Positions 27,028 through 36,226 are shown, counted from the first letter of the stretch. The stretch: 64,000 bases of DNA from an uncultured Eggerthellaceae bacterium (GCA_934670115.1 CAKUOV010000002.1:1-64000), one strand, 5' to 3'. Numbers and translations are program-made. Notes: a model not told the origin generated them from the sequence alone.

Positions 27028-27660
27028 ATGGCGAAAAGAAATGCGTTCGATTACTTCGAGGCATTCGAGAAAGTGTCTGCTTTGGCGGTTCAGGAAGCCG
27101 AAGTGCTTATCGAGACCGTTGAATGCTTTGCTGGCGATGCCGATGTTGACGTGCTGATTGCACGCGTGCATCAGCTGGAAAATCGTGGCGACGAGATCAA
27201 CCACGCAATTTTCGAGAACACGGCTGTTGAGTTTATCACGCCTATTGAGCGCGAAGACATTATCGAGTTGGCGCGTGCGCTTGACACGGTGCTCGATGAG
27301 ATTGAAGACGTTGTGTTCCGCTTCTACATGTTCAACGTGCGCGAAGTGCCCGAAAGTGCTATTAAGTTCGCGAAAGTCATCAAAGAGGCTGCTCAGGAAC
27401 TTGACTGTGCGTTGTCTCAGCTGCGTGGCTTCAAGAAGCACGCGAAAGAGCTGCACAGTATTTTGGTGAAAGTCAACGATTACGAAGAAGAGGGCGACCG
27501 TCTGTATATGGCCGCTGTTCGCGAACTGTTCACGCGTCCGAATGCCGATCCGGTGGACGTTTTGCGCTGGACGGAAATCTACAAGCGCATGGAGCGTTGC
27601 TGCGATGCGTGCGAGCACGCTGCCGATGCCGTGAGCTCCGTGCTGCTCAAGAATTCGTAA
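27028..27660 (+). CDS. PhoU-like DUF47 family protein
   Basis: 210 residues, all-helical. Conserved elements are FEKVSALAVQEAE, ENRGDEINHAIFE and the PI(E)REDII segment of DUF47 proteins, which usually sit beside Pit-type phosphate transporters and are thought to regulate them. No pit gene is adjacent here, so it is an orphan. ATG 27028 with TTAGGAG about 6 nt upstream is used; the longer in-frame extension from 26797 is low-quality, Cys-rich and not family sequence. 26794-27027 otherwise shows nothing recognisable. It is followed at once by a 33-bp hairpin repeat and a terminator. Confidence 0.85.
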   Translation: MAKRNAFDYFEAFEKVSALAVQEAEVLIETVECFAGDADVDVLIARVHQLENRGDEINHAIFENTAVEFITPIEREDIIELARALDTVLDEIEDVVFRFYMFNVREVPESAIKFAKVIKEAAQELDCALSQLRGFKKHAKELHSILVKVNDYEEEGDRLYMAAVRELFTRPNADPVDVLRWTEIYKRMERCCDACEHAADAVSSVLLKNS

Positions 27661-27665
27661 CATCG

Positions 27666-27698
27666 TTGTTGACAAATTACCCCACCTTTTGTCAACAA
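27666..27698 (+). repeat. 33-bp gene-end hairpin repeat, copy 3
   Basis: Exact consensus copy five bases after the stop codon of the DUF47 gene, sense orientation. A terminator follows one base later. Confidence 0.92.
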
Positions 27699-27699
27699 T

Positions 27700-27738
27700 A
27701 AAAGAATCCGAGGTGCATTTCGCATCTCGGATTCTTTT
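27700..27738. terminator. Bidirectional terminator between the DUF47 gene and asd
   Basis: AAAAGAATCCGAG and CTCGGATTCTTTT form a perfect 13-bp stem with A and T tracts on opposite sides. It can therefore serve both converging genes. Confidence 0.9.
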
Positions 27739-27804
27739 ATATGCCCTGTTCAAAGGGCTGTTTAGTTTTTGTTTCGGGCTGCGCCGCTAGGAGATTGGCT
27801 CTCA

Positions 27805-27837
27805 TTGTTGACAAAAGGTGGGGTAATTTGTCAACAA
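27805..27837 (-). repeat. 33-bp gene-end hairpin repeat, copy 4
   Basis: Exact consensus copy on the minus strand, 20 bases downstream of the asd stop and sense to asd. With copy 3 it flanks the shared terminator symmetrically. Confidence 0.92.
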
Positions 27838-27857
27838 TTGCCCTCCTGAATGCGCTG

Positions 27858-28934
27858 TTACGCTTCCGGCAGAAGCTTCTGCGCAATGTAAACGGCATTC
27901 AGCGCCGCACCGCGCAGCAGCTGGTCGGCTACAACCCACAGGGCAATGCCGCGATCTTCGGGCACGGTGCTATCGCGACGCACGCGTCCGACAAACGTGT
28001 CGAACGAGCCGCGATGCATTGCAGGCATGGGGTACACGTTGTTCGCGGGATCGTCTTCAAGCACCACGTGCTCGGCGCTGGCCAGCGCTTCCTTTACAGC
28101 CTCGATCCTCACAGGGTGTGCAAACTCCACGTTCAGGCTTTCGGAGTGGCAACGCAGAACGGGCACGCGCACGCACGTGGGCGCCACTTCAATGGTGTTG
28201 TCGTTGAAGATCTTCTTCGTCTCAACGACCATCTTCCACTCTTCTTTAGTGTAGCCTTCGGGGATGTCATCCAGGTAATCGCCGTCAACGAACACGTCGA
28301 TGTGCGGAATGCAGTTGAACGCGATTTGATGCGCGAAGGCGGACGGCTCAAATGGCTCGCCAGCCAGGTATTTTGCTGTTTGATCTTCGAGCTCGGCCAT
28401 GCCCTTAGCACCCGCACCCGAGGTGGACTGGTAGCTGCTTACCACAATGCGGTCAATGTGACCCAGCTTGCGCAGCGGGTTCAAAGCAACAAGCATCTGG
28501 ATGGTGGTGCAGTTGGGGTTGGCAATAACGCCGCTGTGCCACGCAATGTCGTGCGCGTTCACTTCGGGCACGACCAGCGGCACATCGGGGTCAACGCGGA
28601 AAGCGCTGGAGTTGTCAATCATCACGGCGCCGGCATCTACCACGGCCTTGCGGAACTTCTTGGAAACGCTTGCACCCGCGCTGAACAGGGCAATGTCAAC
28701 GCCCTGGAAGCTTTCTTCGGTCATTTCCTGCACGGTCAGCTCACCAGCGGGCACTTTGCCACAGCCAGCGAAGGGAAGCTTTTCGCCTGCCGAACGCGCC
28801 GAGGCAAGCGCGCGCACTTCAGAAGCGGGGAAGTTCAGCGCCTCCAGGCATTTCAGCATCTCGCGACCCACGGCACCGGTGGCTCCCGCAACAGCTACAA
28901 CGGGATAAGCGGGCATCTTTTTATTCCAAGCCAT
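27858..28934 (-). CDS. asd: Aspartate-semialdehyde dehydrogenase
   Basis: 358 residues. It reduces aspartyl phosphate to aspartate semialdehyde, the branch point to lysine/diaminopimelate, threonine and methionine. The NADP-binding GATGAVGREM, the catalytic Cys in NPNCTT, and the SSYQSTSGAG motif are present. The start ATG at 28934 is preceded by TGGAGG. It lies 45 bases downstream of lysC on the same strand and is probably cotranscribed with it. Confidence 0.95.
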   Translation of the reverse strand: MAWNKKMPAYPVVAVAGATGAVGREMLKCLEALNFPASEVRALASARSAGEKLPFAGCGKVPAGELTVQEMTEESFQGVDIALFSAGASVSKKFRKAVVDAGAVMIDNSSAFRVDPDVPLVVPEVNAHDIAWHSGVIANPNCTTIQMLVALNPLRKLGHIDRIVVSSYQSTSGAGAKGMAELEDQTAKYLAGEPFEPSAFAHQIAFNCIPHIDVFVDGDYLDDIPEGYTKEEWKMVVETKKIFNDNTIEVAPTCVRVPVLRCHSESLNVEFAHPVRIEAVKEALASAEHVVLEDDPANNVYPMPAMHRGSFDTFVGRVRRDSTVPEDRGIALWVVADQLLRGAALNAVYIAQKLLPEA

Positions 28935-28979
28935 GATGTTCCTCCAATTACATCGTTGACGAATACGTTCGTTTCGCGC

Positions 28980-30260
28980 CTAGCGGCCCTTCGCCATTTT
29001 CGCTGCGATCTCTTCTGCGGAAAGCTGCGTTTCCACAAACACGCTGTCGGAGTCCATGTTGAATGCGGTGTGCAGACATTGCACTGCCGCCACGGCTTGC
29101 GATGAGCGCACCACTACGGAAAGACGAATGGGCGACGTGGAAATGGCCAGGATGTTGATCTCGTTTTCGCCAAGCGTGCTGAACATTTTCGCTGCAACGC
29201 CGGGGGAGGACTTCATGCCCGTGCCTACCACGCTTACCTTGGCAATGTCTTCGTCCACTACGAACTCGCGTGCGTTGATTTCCGGCAAGATGCTGGTGAT
29301 GGTTTCCGACGCGCGCGGCAAATCGCTTTTCGGGCAGGTGAAGCTGATGTCGGTCACGCCATCTTCCGAGACGTTTTGGATGATCATGTCAACGGAAACG
29401 TTCGCGGCGGCAAGGCGCGAGAACACCTTGGCGGCAACACCGGACATGTCGGGCACGCCGCGCAGGGTAACTTTGACTTCAGAGGTGTCATGGGCAATGC
29501 CGGTAACAACGGCTTCTTCCATATCTTCCGTTCCTTCCATAACATAGGTGCCCTCGGCGTCGGAGAAAGCCGAGCGCGAATGGATAACCACGTGGAATTT
29601 GCTGGCAAGCTCTACGGCGCGGCTCTGCAAAACGCCTGATCCAGCCGTTGAAAGCTCCAGCATATCGTCGTAGGAAATCTTGTCTAGCTTGCGGGCGCGC
29701 GGGCATACGCGCGGGTCGGCGGTGTATACGCCATCCACGTCGGAGTAGATTTCGCACACGTCGGCGCCTATGCCCCACGCAACAGCAACTGCGGTGGTAT
29801 CGGAGCCGCCGCGGCCCAGCGTGGTAATGTCGCCGTTGCCGTCGATGCCCTGGAAGCCTGCGATGACGGGAATGATGCCCGCGTTCACGGCATCCATGAT
29901 GCGTTTGGCATCGATGCCGGTGATCTTGGATTTCAAGTGCGAGGTGTCGGTTTCAATGCCTGCCTGGCGACCCGTGAAGCTCATGGCGCGGTAACCGCGG
30001 GCTTCAAGCGCCATGGCCAACAGCGCCATGCTGACCTGCTCGCCCGTGGAAAGCAGGCGGTCCATTTCGCGTGCGGGCGGGTTGCCGTTAAGCGCGCTTG
30101 CCAAACTCACCAGTTCATCGGTGGTTTTTCCCATGGCGGAAACAACGGCGACCACACTGTGGCCAGCCTGTTTTTTGGCGATAAGTCGCGCAGCAACTTT
30201 CTTGATGCGTTCGGGCGATGCCACCGAGGTTCCGCCGAACTTTGCTACGATGAGCGACAT
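28980..30260 (-). CDS. lysC: Aspartate kinase
   Basis: 426 residues. It phosphorylates aspartate in the first step of the aspartate amino-acid pathway. KFGGTSVASPERI, the GRGGSDTTAVA motif and the DVDGVYTADPR motif mark the kinase domain; two ACT domains follow (from about 265). They are typical of feedback inhibition by lysine or threonine. AAGAAGG precedes the ATG. A possible -10 (TATAGT on the minus strand, 30298-30303) lies about 40 bases upstream. No lysine riboswitch is visible in front of it, unlike the transporter at 48674. Confidence 0.95.
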   Translation of the reverse strand: MSLIVAKFGGTSVASPERIKKVAARLIAKKQAGHSVVAVVSAMGKTTDELVSLASALNGNPPAREMDRLLSTGEQVSMALLAMALEARGYRAMSFTGRQAGIETDTSHLKSKITGIDAKRIMDAVNAGIIPVIAGFQGIDGNGDITTLGRGGSDTTAVAVAWGIGADVCEIYSDVDGVYTADPRVCPRARKLDKISYDDMLELSTAGSGVLQSRAVELASKFHVVIHSRSAFSDAEGTYVMEGTEDMEEAVVTGIAHDTSEVKVTLRGVPDMSGVAAKVFSRLAAANVSVDMIIQNVSEDGVTDISFTCPKSDLPRASETITSILPEINAREFVVDEDIAKVSVVGTGMKSSPGVAAKMFSTLGENEINILAISTSPIRLSVVVRSSQAVAAVQCLHTAFNMDSDSVFVETQLSAEEIAAKMAKGR

Positions 30261-30456
30261 AATTCAAACCTTCTTTAAGAGACAACAAGTCAGGTTAACT
30301 ATAGCGAAAAAGCCGCAGATAGCCTATAGAAACGTTATGTTTTACGCATTATTTACGGTAAGGGACGTGCCCCTGCGCGAAGATGTTGGCAGGTACGTGT
30401 TTGAGGGCGTTGTGCTTGGCGCTCTGCTGCGGGGACGCATAAAACTTTGTCATTAC

Positions 30457-30614
30457 AAAATCGTTCACAGTTCTTCATTTTCGGGTGTTTAATCTATTTA
30501 ACTTCGATTTTTCGATAACTGTGAACGATTTTCATTGAACTGCTGTTGGATTGCGAATAAAACGAAGGCCGACGACTCAGGTTGACTGAATCGTCGGCCT
30601 TGTTGGTTGCGAAA
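30457..30614. repeat. 158-bp palindromic repeat, long form, copy 1
   Basis: It begins with AAAATCGTTCACAGTTCTT and, 42 bases on, has AACTGTGAACGATTTT, forming a hairpin of about 16 bp. A second hairpin, AAGGCCGACGA/TCGTCGGCCTT (30565-30601), follows. A copy of the same length, with about seven differences by eye, lies at 36376-36533. Together they flank the DMSO-reductase-type operon. Nothing gene-like is seen in 30311-30456. Confidence 0.88.
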
Positions 30615-30841
30615 CGAATCAAAAGCGGGGTCGTTGCTGCCGAACGATATCTTTTGGTAATCTTTGGTAACTTTACTTTGTCTAGCAAAATAGACAAAAT
30701 GTATCGATTGTGAGCTCTTGAAAGGTCAATTGACGTATTTTGCTGTTTCTAGCACGCTAACTGTTGTTTTCGACAACGGTTGAAATGCGTGAAATCATAG
30801 TGGTAACCTGCGGTATTGTACATGGAGCCCATTCTTTCACT

Positions 30842-30886
30842 TTGTCGTGCGACAGTATTGACTGTCGCACGACAATGCTGTACATT
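30842..30886 (+). promoter_or_regulatory. Promoter and inverted-repeat operator of the molybdoenzyme operon
   Basis: Perfect 14-bp arms TTGTCGTGCGACAG and CTGTCGCACGACAA (30842-30875) flank a 6-base spacer. The spacer and right arm contain TTGACT (30858-30863), and TACATT (30881-30886) follows with exactly 17 bases between them. This fits a sigma-70-type promoter whose -35 is buried in an operator, so repression or regulated activation is likely. The regulator gene is not adjacent. Confidence 0.65.
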
Positions 30887-30892
30887 TTGGTG

Positions 30893-31048
30893 TAATGGGA
30901 TTTGGCCAAGTTCCGAGCCAGCAAACTGCTTGGTGCAGTTGGACCCGCGTCAAGACGCTGCGGGCCTGGTGAATCGCGCGGCTACGAGGGATAGCGCGCG
31001 AGTTGGGGGAGACCGCCTAGCGGTCTCAGGAACAGGAGGTCAGAGGAG
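30893..31048 (+). promoter_or_regulatory. Structured 5' leader of the molybdoenzyme operon
   Basis: About 155 nt between the predicted transcription start and the first ATG. Potential stems include AACTGC/GCAGTT near 30930, GCGTC/GACGC near 30950, GCGCG/CGCGC near 30978-31000, and GAGACCGC/GCGGTCTC (about 31009-31027) just before AGGAGG. This could be a riboswitch or a translational control element. I could not match it confidently to the Moco or another known class. Confidence 0.4.
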
Positions 31049-31822
31049 ATGGAACTTGTATCCCTGTATTTGTTCACGCTTTTAGGGGGCATAGCCGTTG
31101 GCGCTTGCGTATGCGAGACGTGCTTCTTGCGTAAGCGTTCGGGCGAAAAGCCTTGGCTTATCCCCGCTGTAGTTGTTGTTCTCTTCGTGGTGGGAACTAT
31201 CGCTGCCACCACGCACATCCAAAGCATTCCGCGCGCGTTTGATGCTGTGTTCGCGGGTACCATCAACATGGGATCTGGCATGGTGATGGAAGTCTTGATT
31301 GCAATCGTTTTCCTGGTTCTTGCAATCGTCGATCTAATCGTTACGCTGGTCAAGAAAGATAGCCCGTATGCGCTTCGTGTTATCGCTGCTTTTGTTGGAG
31401 TTATCTGCATGTTTGCTATGGGCTTGGCGTACACCGGCGTTTACGGCATTGAAGCTTGGTGCAACGCGCCGGCAACGGTGATTTCGTTTGTGGCTGGCGA
31501 CTTGGCTATGGGTTTCGGCCTGTGCATGGCTTTGGGTGTTGTGGATTTTGGCGAGAAGACCATCCTTCGTGCGTTCTATGTTTTTGCAGCTCTGCTAGCC
31601 ATCGGGTTATGCCTTGAAATTGTCGCGTTCATGGGCGTTGGCGCAGATTCGATGCTCCATATTGTTGCATTTGTCGTGGCGCCTGTTCTGGGCGCCATCC
31701 TTGCGGCCCTTTCTGCGAAGAAAGAAAACAAGAAGGCTTATGCCTTGGCAATTTGCGTCGTTTTGATTGTTGGCGTCGCGATTTCGCGCTATGCGTTCTA
31801 CGCAGTCGCTACGGTCTTGTAG
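31049..31822 (+). CDS. DmsC/NrfD-like membrane anchor subunit
   Basis: 257 residues with about eight hydrophobic helices spread over the whole length. It resembles the DMSO reductase anchor (DmsC) family, which binds quinol and passes electrons to the Fe-S subunit. It is first in an operon with the catalytic subunit (18 bases downstream), the Fe-S subunit and the chaperone. The order anchor-catalytic-FeS-chaperone differs from the enterobacterial dmsABC order. Codon use is visibly less GC-rich than in the housekeeping genes nearby. AGGAGGTCAGAGGAG precedes the ATG. Confidence 0.8.
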   Translation: MELVSLYLFTLLGGIAVGACVCETCFLRKRSGEKPWLIPAVVVVLFVVGTIAATTHIQSIPRAFDAVFAGTINMGSGMVMEVLIAIVFLVLAIVDLIVTLVKKDSPYALRVIAAFVGVICMFAMGLAYTGVYGIEAWCNAPATVISFVAGDLAMGFGLCMALGVVDFGEKTILRAFYVFAALLAIGLCLEIVAFMGVGADSMLHIVAFVVAPVLGAILAALSAKKENKKAYALAICVVLIVGVAISRYAFYAVATVL

Positions 31823-31840
31823 GAACGAGGGGGGATATTA

Positions 31841-34465
31841 ATGGCAATCAACGACAACATTTCTCGTCGCGGTTTTATTGGCGCGGCGACTGCAATCGCC
31901 GCAAGCGCGGCGATGCTTGGAACCGTAGGTTGTTCCTCGGATACCAGCCTTGATGCTACGGGCAAGCATCTGTTGCCCGTCGATCCGGCGGCGGGTGGCA
32001 CATGGGTTCCTGTGGCATGTTGGCATCAGTGCGGTGGTCGCTGCTTGAATAAAGTCATGGTAAAAGATGGCGTTGTAATCAGGCAGAAGACCGATGATAC
32101 CCACGAAGATTCTTTCGATTACCCGCAACAGCGCGGCTGCGTACGTGGACGTGCCCAGCAGCAGCAATGCTTCGGTATTGACCGTTTGCGTTACCCTATG
32201 AAGCGCAAGCATTGGCAGCCTGGCGGTGGAGAGAACTCTCATGGCGAGCTTCGTGGCAAAGACGAATGGGAGCGCATTTCTTGGGATGAAGCAATTAGTC
32301 TCATGGCTCAAGAGATGAAGCGCGTGAAAGAGAAGTACGGTTGCCAGGCGTTCTACGATAAGAAACCGACCAACGCCTTGAAGGCATTTGGCGGCGCTTC
32401 TTCCAACTGGGACACCGGTTCTCATGGATCCTATTGCTTTGACCTGCAGCCTTGTGGCTTGCCGTGGCTCAATCTTGGCATGGCGAATGACCGCTACGAC
32501 ATGCTTAACGCGGATACCATCGTGCTGTATTCCGCTAATCCTGCATGGTCGGCAGCAGGCTTGCCCACGTATTTCTTCCAGCATGTAAAAGAGCATGGCG
32601 TTAAGTTCATTGTTGTTGACCCGCTGTACAACGCTACCGCTCAGCTGCTTGATGCAGAGTGGATTCCCGTTCGCGGCGGCACCGATATGCCTTTCATGTT
32701 AGGCGTTGCCTACGAGATGCTTCGTCTTGACAAAGAAGAAGGCGGCGTTGTTGACTGGGACTTCCTTAATAAGTATACCGTTGGTTTTGACTCCGAGCAC
32801 ATGCCGGCAGATGCCAAGATCGACGAGAACCTGATGGATTACGTACTGGGTAAGTACGATGGTATTCCCAAGACGCCTGAATGGGCTTCAAAGATTTGCG
32901 GCGTGCCTGTTGACCGAATCACCTGGTTTGCCCGTGAAGTTGGCATGAAGAACAAGGTCATGATTCTGCACAACTACGCCATGGCTCGTTGCCACGGCAC
33001 CGAGATGCTTCCCCAGATGCTGATGGCTTTGGGCGCAATGGGCGGCCATATGGGTAAAAGCGGACATGCTTGCGGCACCGCGTATAACACAGGCGCTGGT
33101 TGGGCTGGTCCTTCGCTGATTAACCCCGGTAAGAACGGGCTTCCTCCTGTTCCGAATCCAGTTAATCAAATTGCTCCCGCAGCTCTGGTGTGGGGTCTTA
33201 TCAAGAATGGCGGCGGCCCTTATCGTCATGTGGGTGACTGGCTGCAGCTTAGGATGTCCATGGGTCGTGACGAGGTGTACCCCGAGATTCATGGCATCTT
33301 CCATGAGATTACCGCGCAGCTGCAATCGGGCATCAATATGGCCGAGGGCATTGAGGCTCATCGCAAAGTTGACTTTGTGTTCACGCGCGCTCAATTCATG
33401 ACCACTAACGCCCTGTATTCCGACATTGTTTTGCCGGTGACAACGGAGTGGGAGCGTGTTGGTGGATTTGGCGATTACCCGAACAGGGAAACGATTATCT
33501 GCTACACCCAGGTAACCGAGCCGCTTTATGAAGCGAAGACCGATCAGGAAATTGAGCGCTTGTTGCTTGAGGCGTTGGGAATTGACCCCAATACTGTTTA
33601 TCCTATTAGTGAGAAGCAGCAGTTCTTCAATCAGTTGGCAGGCAGCACCGTGGTTAGCGAATCCAGCCCAACTGGCTTTGGTCCGCTGTTGACCATCACT
33701 CAGAAAGACATCGATGAGTGGGGTGTAGAGGGAAAGCCGCAAGAAGGCGTTATTTCGCTCAAGGAATTCTTGGAGCGCGGCACCTATCAGATACCGCGCA
33801 AGGAAGGGGACAAGTACGGCTTCATCGGCTTCAAGTCGTTTGTTGATGATCCTGAGGGACATCCCCTTACCAGTGCCAGCGGCAAGCTTGAAATTTACTG
33901 CCAGGCACGCGCCGACTTGCTGAACAGCTTCAAGTTCAATTCGACTGTGTTCAAACCCTATCCGACGTATTTCGTTTCTGAGTTGGGTTACGAGAGCACG
34001 TTTGAGAATTGCGATATTAACGGAAAGAAGGGCGAATGCCCCTACGTGTTGTACAACCCGCACTATATGGGTCGCTCTCACAGCACGTACGGCAACTGCC
34101 CTTGGTTGCGTGAAGCTTGGAAGAGCCCCGTGTTCCTTAATGCCTCCGATGCCGCAGAGAAGGGCATCCAGGATGGCGATACTGTTATGATTTGGACGAA
34201 GTACGCCAAGACGTTGCGCAAAGCATGCGTGATGGAAACGCTTGTGCCAGGCGAAGTGGGACTTCCGCATGGTGCGTGGGTTGACATTGACGAGAAGACG
34301 GGCATCGACCGTGGCGGCGCCGACAACTATCTTATCGGCAACGATATTCCCGGTATGGGCATATCGGGCTACAACAACTGTAACTGCAATTTCGAGAAAT
34401 ACACAGGTACGCCTCTTGAGGATGATTATCTCCAGCCGCAGCGTATCTTCTCGTTTGAAGCGTAG
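31841..34465 (+). CDS. DMSO reductase-family molybdopterin oxidoreductase, catalytic subunit, Tat-exported
   Basis: 874 residues. The N-terminus has a twin-arginine motif (SRRGFIG) and a hydrophobic stretch ending in LGTVGC, a possible lipobox. The [4Fe-4S] ligands are C60, C64, C68 and C100 (CWHQCGGRC ... GCVRGR). The following RLRYPMKR and DEWERISWDEA segments are typical of DmsA-type enzymes. The C-terminal dinucleotide-binding region runs to about residue 860. It should reduce an external acceptor at the outer face, using electrons from the anchor via the Fe-S subunit. Sulfoxide, N-oxide or another small molecule cannot be distinguished from sequence. It needs Moco, for which moaA and moaC are nearby. 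Confidence 0.9.
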   Translation: MAINDNISRRGFIGAATAIAASAAMLGTVGCSSDTSLDATGKHLLPVDPAAGGTWVPVACWHQCGGRCLNKVMVKDGVVIRQKTDDTHEDSFDYPQQRGCVRGRAQQQQCFGIDRLRYPMKRKHWQPGGGENSHGELRGKDEWERISWDEAISLMAQEMKRVKEKYGCQAFYDKKPTNALKAFGGASSNWDTGSHGSYCFDLQPCGLPWLNLGMANDRYDMLNADTIVLYSANPAWSAAGLPTYFFQHVKEHGVKFIVVDPLYNATAQLLDAEWIPVRGGTDMPFMLGVAYEMLRLDKEEGGVVDWDFLNKYTVGFDSEHMPADAKIDENLMDYVLGKYDGIPKTPEWASKICGVPVDRITWFAREVGMKNKVMILHNYAMARCHGTEMLPQMLMALGAMGGHMGKSGHACGTAYNTGAGWAGPSLINPGKNGLPPVPNPVNQIAPAALVWGLIKNGGGPYRHVGDWLQLRMSMGRDEVYPEIHGIFHEITAQLQSGINMAEGIEAHRKVDFVFTRAQFMTTNALYSDIVLPVTTEWERVGGFGDYPNRETIICYTQVTEPLYEAKTDQEIERLLLEALGIDPNTVYPISEKQQFFNQLAGSTVVSESSPTGFGPLLTITQKDIDEWGVEGKPQEGVISLKEFLERGTYQIPRKEGDKYGFIGFKSFVDDPEGHPLTSASGKLEIYCQARADLLNSFKFNSTVFKPYPTYFVSELGYESTFENCDINGKKGECPYVLYNPHYMGRSHSTYGNCPWLREAWKSPVFLNASDAAEKGIQDGDTVMIWTKYAKTLRKACVMETLVPGEVGLPHGAWVDIDEKTGIDRGGADNYLIGNDIPGMGISGYNNCNCNFEKYTGTPLEDDYLQPQRIFSFEA

Positions 34466-34482
34466 GGAAGGGGCGCAGACGC

Positions 34483-35064
34483 ATGACCAAGGTCGGATTT
34501 TATTTTGATATGGCGAAATGCATAGGCTGCCGCGCCTGCCAGGTTGCGTGCAAAGACAAGAATCGCCTTGAAGTGGGTTATCTTTATCGCGAGGCCCATA
34601 CGTACACGGTGGGAACGTTCCCTAACGTGAAAGCGTTCAGCTATTCATTCGGCTGCAACCATTGCGACAAGCCTACTTGTTTGGACAATTGCCCGACAGG
34701 TGCTATCTACAAGGCAGATGACGGCACGGTGATTCAGGATAAGACAAAGTGCATCGGGTGTCGCATGTGTGTTATGTCTTGCCCCTATGGCCAGCCGCAA
34801 TATTTCCCCGATGAGGGTGTTTCCGGAAAGTGCGATGGTTGCTATGGCTTGCGTAAAGAGGGCAACCAGCCCGCGTGCGTGGCATGCTGTCCGAACCGCG
34901 CGTTGGATTTTGGCGATATCGATGAGCTGCGCGCCAAGTACGGATCCAACCTGGATGGCGGAAGCATTGTCGTGCTGCCGTCACCGGATTTGACGAAGCC
35001 GAATGTTCTTATCAGGACGAAAGAAGCTGCATTTGATGCAAGCGCTCGTGAGTTGAAGTGGTAA
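34483..35064 (+). CDS. DmsB-like four-cluster ferredoxin subunit
   Basis: 193 residues with four Cys groups: CIGCRACQVACK, CNHCDKPTCLDNCP, CIGCRMCVMSCP and CDGCYG with CVACC. This is the pattern of the electron-transfer subunit of DMSO reductase-type complexes, holding four 4Fe-4S clusters. It has no signal peptide and probably rides out with the Tat-exported catalytic subunit. It lies 17 bases after the catalytic gene. A hairpin (GCACCACA/TGTGGTGC, 35097-35121) lies in the 116-base gap before the chaperone gene and may set relative expression. Confidence 0.92.
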   Translation: MTKVGFYFDMAKCIGCRACQVACKDKNRLEVGYLYREAHTYTVGTFPNVKAFSYSFGCNHCDKPTCLDNCPTGAIYKADDGTVIQDKTKCIGCRMCVMSCPYGQPQYFPDEGVSGKCDGCYGLRKEGNQPACVACCPNRALDFGDIDELRAKYGSNLDGGSIVVLPSPDLTKPNVLIRTKEAAFDASARELKW

Positions 35065-35180
35065 GTTGGCTTTCTGAAGTGTTTGGTTTTACGGTCGCAC
35101 CACATACTGGGCGTGTGGTGCGGCTCGATTTGCGGATTGACCCCGCTTGCTGCAAGAACGCGATATAAGGAAGTACCGAT

Positions 35181-35945
35181 ATGACAAACCGTGAACATGA
35201 AAGCGAGATTGCGCTGACTCTTGCTCGCCGTACCTATATCTACAATCTGATGCATGTTGTGTTTGGAAGCGAGCCGACGAGTCAGAGTGTAAAGATGATG
35301 TTCAGCGAAGATGCTTTCGAAGCGTTTGCCGCGGTAAGCGGATATTTTTCCCAGGAGGGATGCTCGGACGGTGCGACGGCGCGCTTGGGTAAGGATGATA
35401 TTGCAATTGCTCGTCGCGTTGAAACGGCGGTTGCTCTTTTAGAGAAAGCTAGGGCAGCAAGCTCGGATTCTGCCTTTGCGGATGACTTGAGCAGCGATTA
35501 CGTCAAACTCCTCTTGCTTCCAGGGCCTGCATATGTGTATCCGTGGGAGTCTCCGTATGTAGGTAAGGAAAAACTGCTTTTCCAAGAAAGCACGCTTGAC
35601 GTTCGCTCTTATTATTACGATGCTGGGTTTAAGCTGCAAGCTGAGCGTCGTTCCCCCGATGATCACATTGCTGCGATGATGGATTATCTGGGTCGAATGA
35701 GCGGTCGAGCATTTGAAGCGTATGCCGATGGTAACGACGAACAAGCGCTTCGGATTCTGAAGACGCAACGTGCTTTTTTGTCGAATCACGTTTTGAATTG
35801 GATAGGCGATTTGGCTGTTCAGATAGCAGAAAAGGATGAGCGGGCCTATTATGCTGCGTTCGCTGTGATCATGGATGCTTTTGTTCGCTTCGATGATCGA
35901 TCTACGGAAGAGATTGTTCGGGAGCTTGAAGGATGCGCTAAATAG
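35181..35945 (+). CDS. TorD/DmsD-family chaperone for the molybdoenzyme
   Basis: 254 residues, mostly helical. Features fitting the TorD/DmsD family include LLLPGPAYVYPWESPYVG and the DDHIAAMMDYL segment with the conserved D-H pair. Such chaperones bind the Tat signal of the catalytic subunit and hold it until Moco is inserted. ATAAGGAAG precedes the ATG. As last gene of the operon it serves the protein at 31841. Codon use is relatively A/T-rich, like the rest of the operon. Confidence 0.85.
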   Translation: MTNREHESEIALTLARRTYIYNLMHVVFGSEPTSQSVKMMFSEDAFEAFAAVSGYFSQEGCSDGATARLGKDDIAIARRVETAVALLEKARAASSDSAFADDLSSDYVKLLLLPGPAYVYPWESPYVGKEKLLFQESTLDVRSYYYDAGFKLQAERRSPDDHIAAMMDYLGRMSGRAFEAYADGNDEQALRILKTQRAFLSNHVLNWIGDLAVQIAEKDERAYYAAFAVIMDAFVRFDDRSTEEIVRELEGCAK

Positions 35946-36030
35946 CGGCTCGTATTACCGCGATCCTACGTTGCTTGCGCTTGGGCAGGAGCTTTTCTTC
36001 AAATCTATTCATGTTGTTGGATTTTGGGCT

Positions 36031-36226
36031 TCAAATTCGAAGTTGGAGCAGGTTGGAAGTAGGTCAAGAGCGCGAATCGGGGTATTTTTCGACGGATGCG
36101 GTCTCTACAGTGAAGGCGATTTTATAAAATGCCAGTTCATAATTATGTTCTATTGAGGTTGATTGTGACTGCGGATCGCGACTGAAGCTTCGACCTGCTT
36201 CCAACCTATCACAACTTCGAATTCAA
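36031..36226. repeat. Long fold-back repeat downstream of the molybdoenzyme operon
   Basis: The left arm (36031-36069) contains AAATTCGAAGTTG and CAGGTTGGAAGTAGGTC. The right arm (36191-36226) contains GACCTGCTTCCAACCT and CAACTTCGAATT. The arms pair over about 36 bases with few mismatches around a loop of about 120 bases. No gene is seen in 35946-36375. It may be a 3' structure of the operon transcript or a decayed mobile element. Confidence 0.6.

Noticed and set aside
27741..29105. 454-residue frame antisense to asd
   Set aside because: It begins in the terminator, runs through a 33-bp repeat and mirrors asd, which has all catalytic motifs.
30261..30456. Lysine riboswitch in front of lysC
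   Set aside because: None of the L-box blocks seen at 50304-50466 occur here on the minus strand.
30816..31085. Small frame across the promoter and leader of the molybdoenzyme operon
   Set aside because: It crosses the operator and -10 box and overlaps the first gene out of frame, with no ribosome-binding site.
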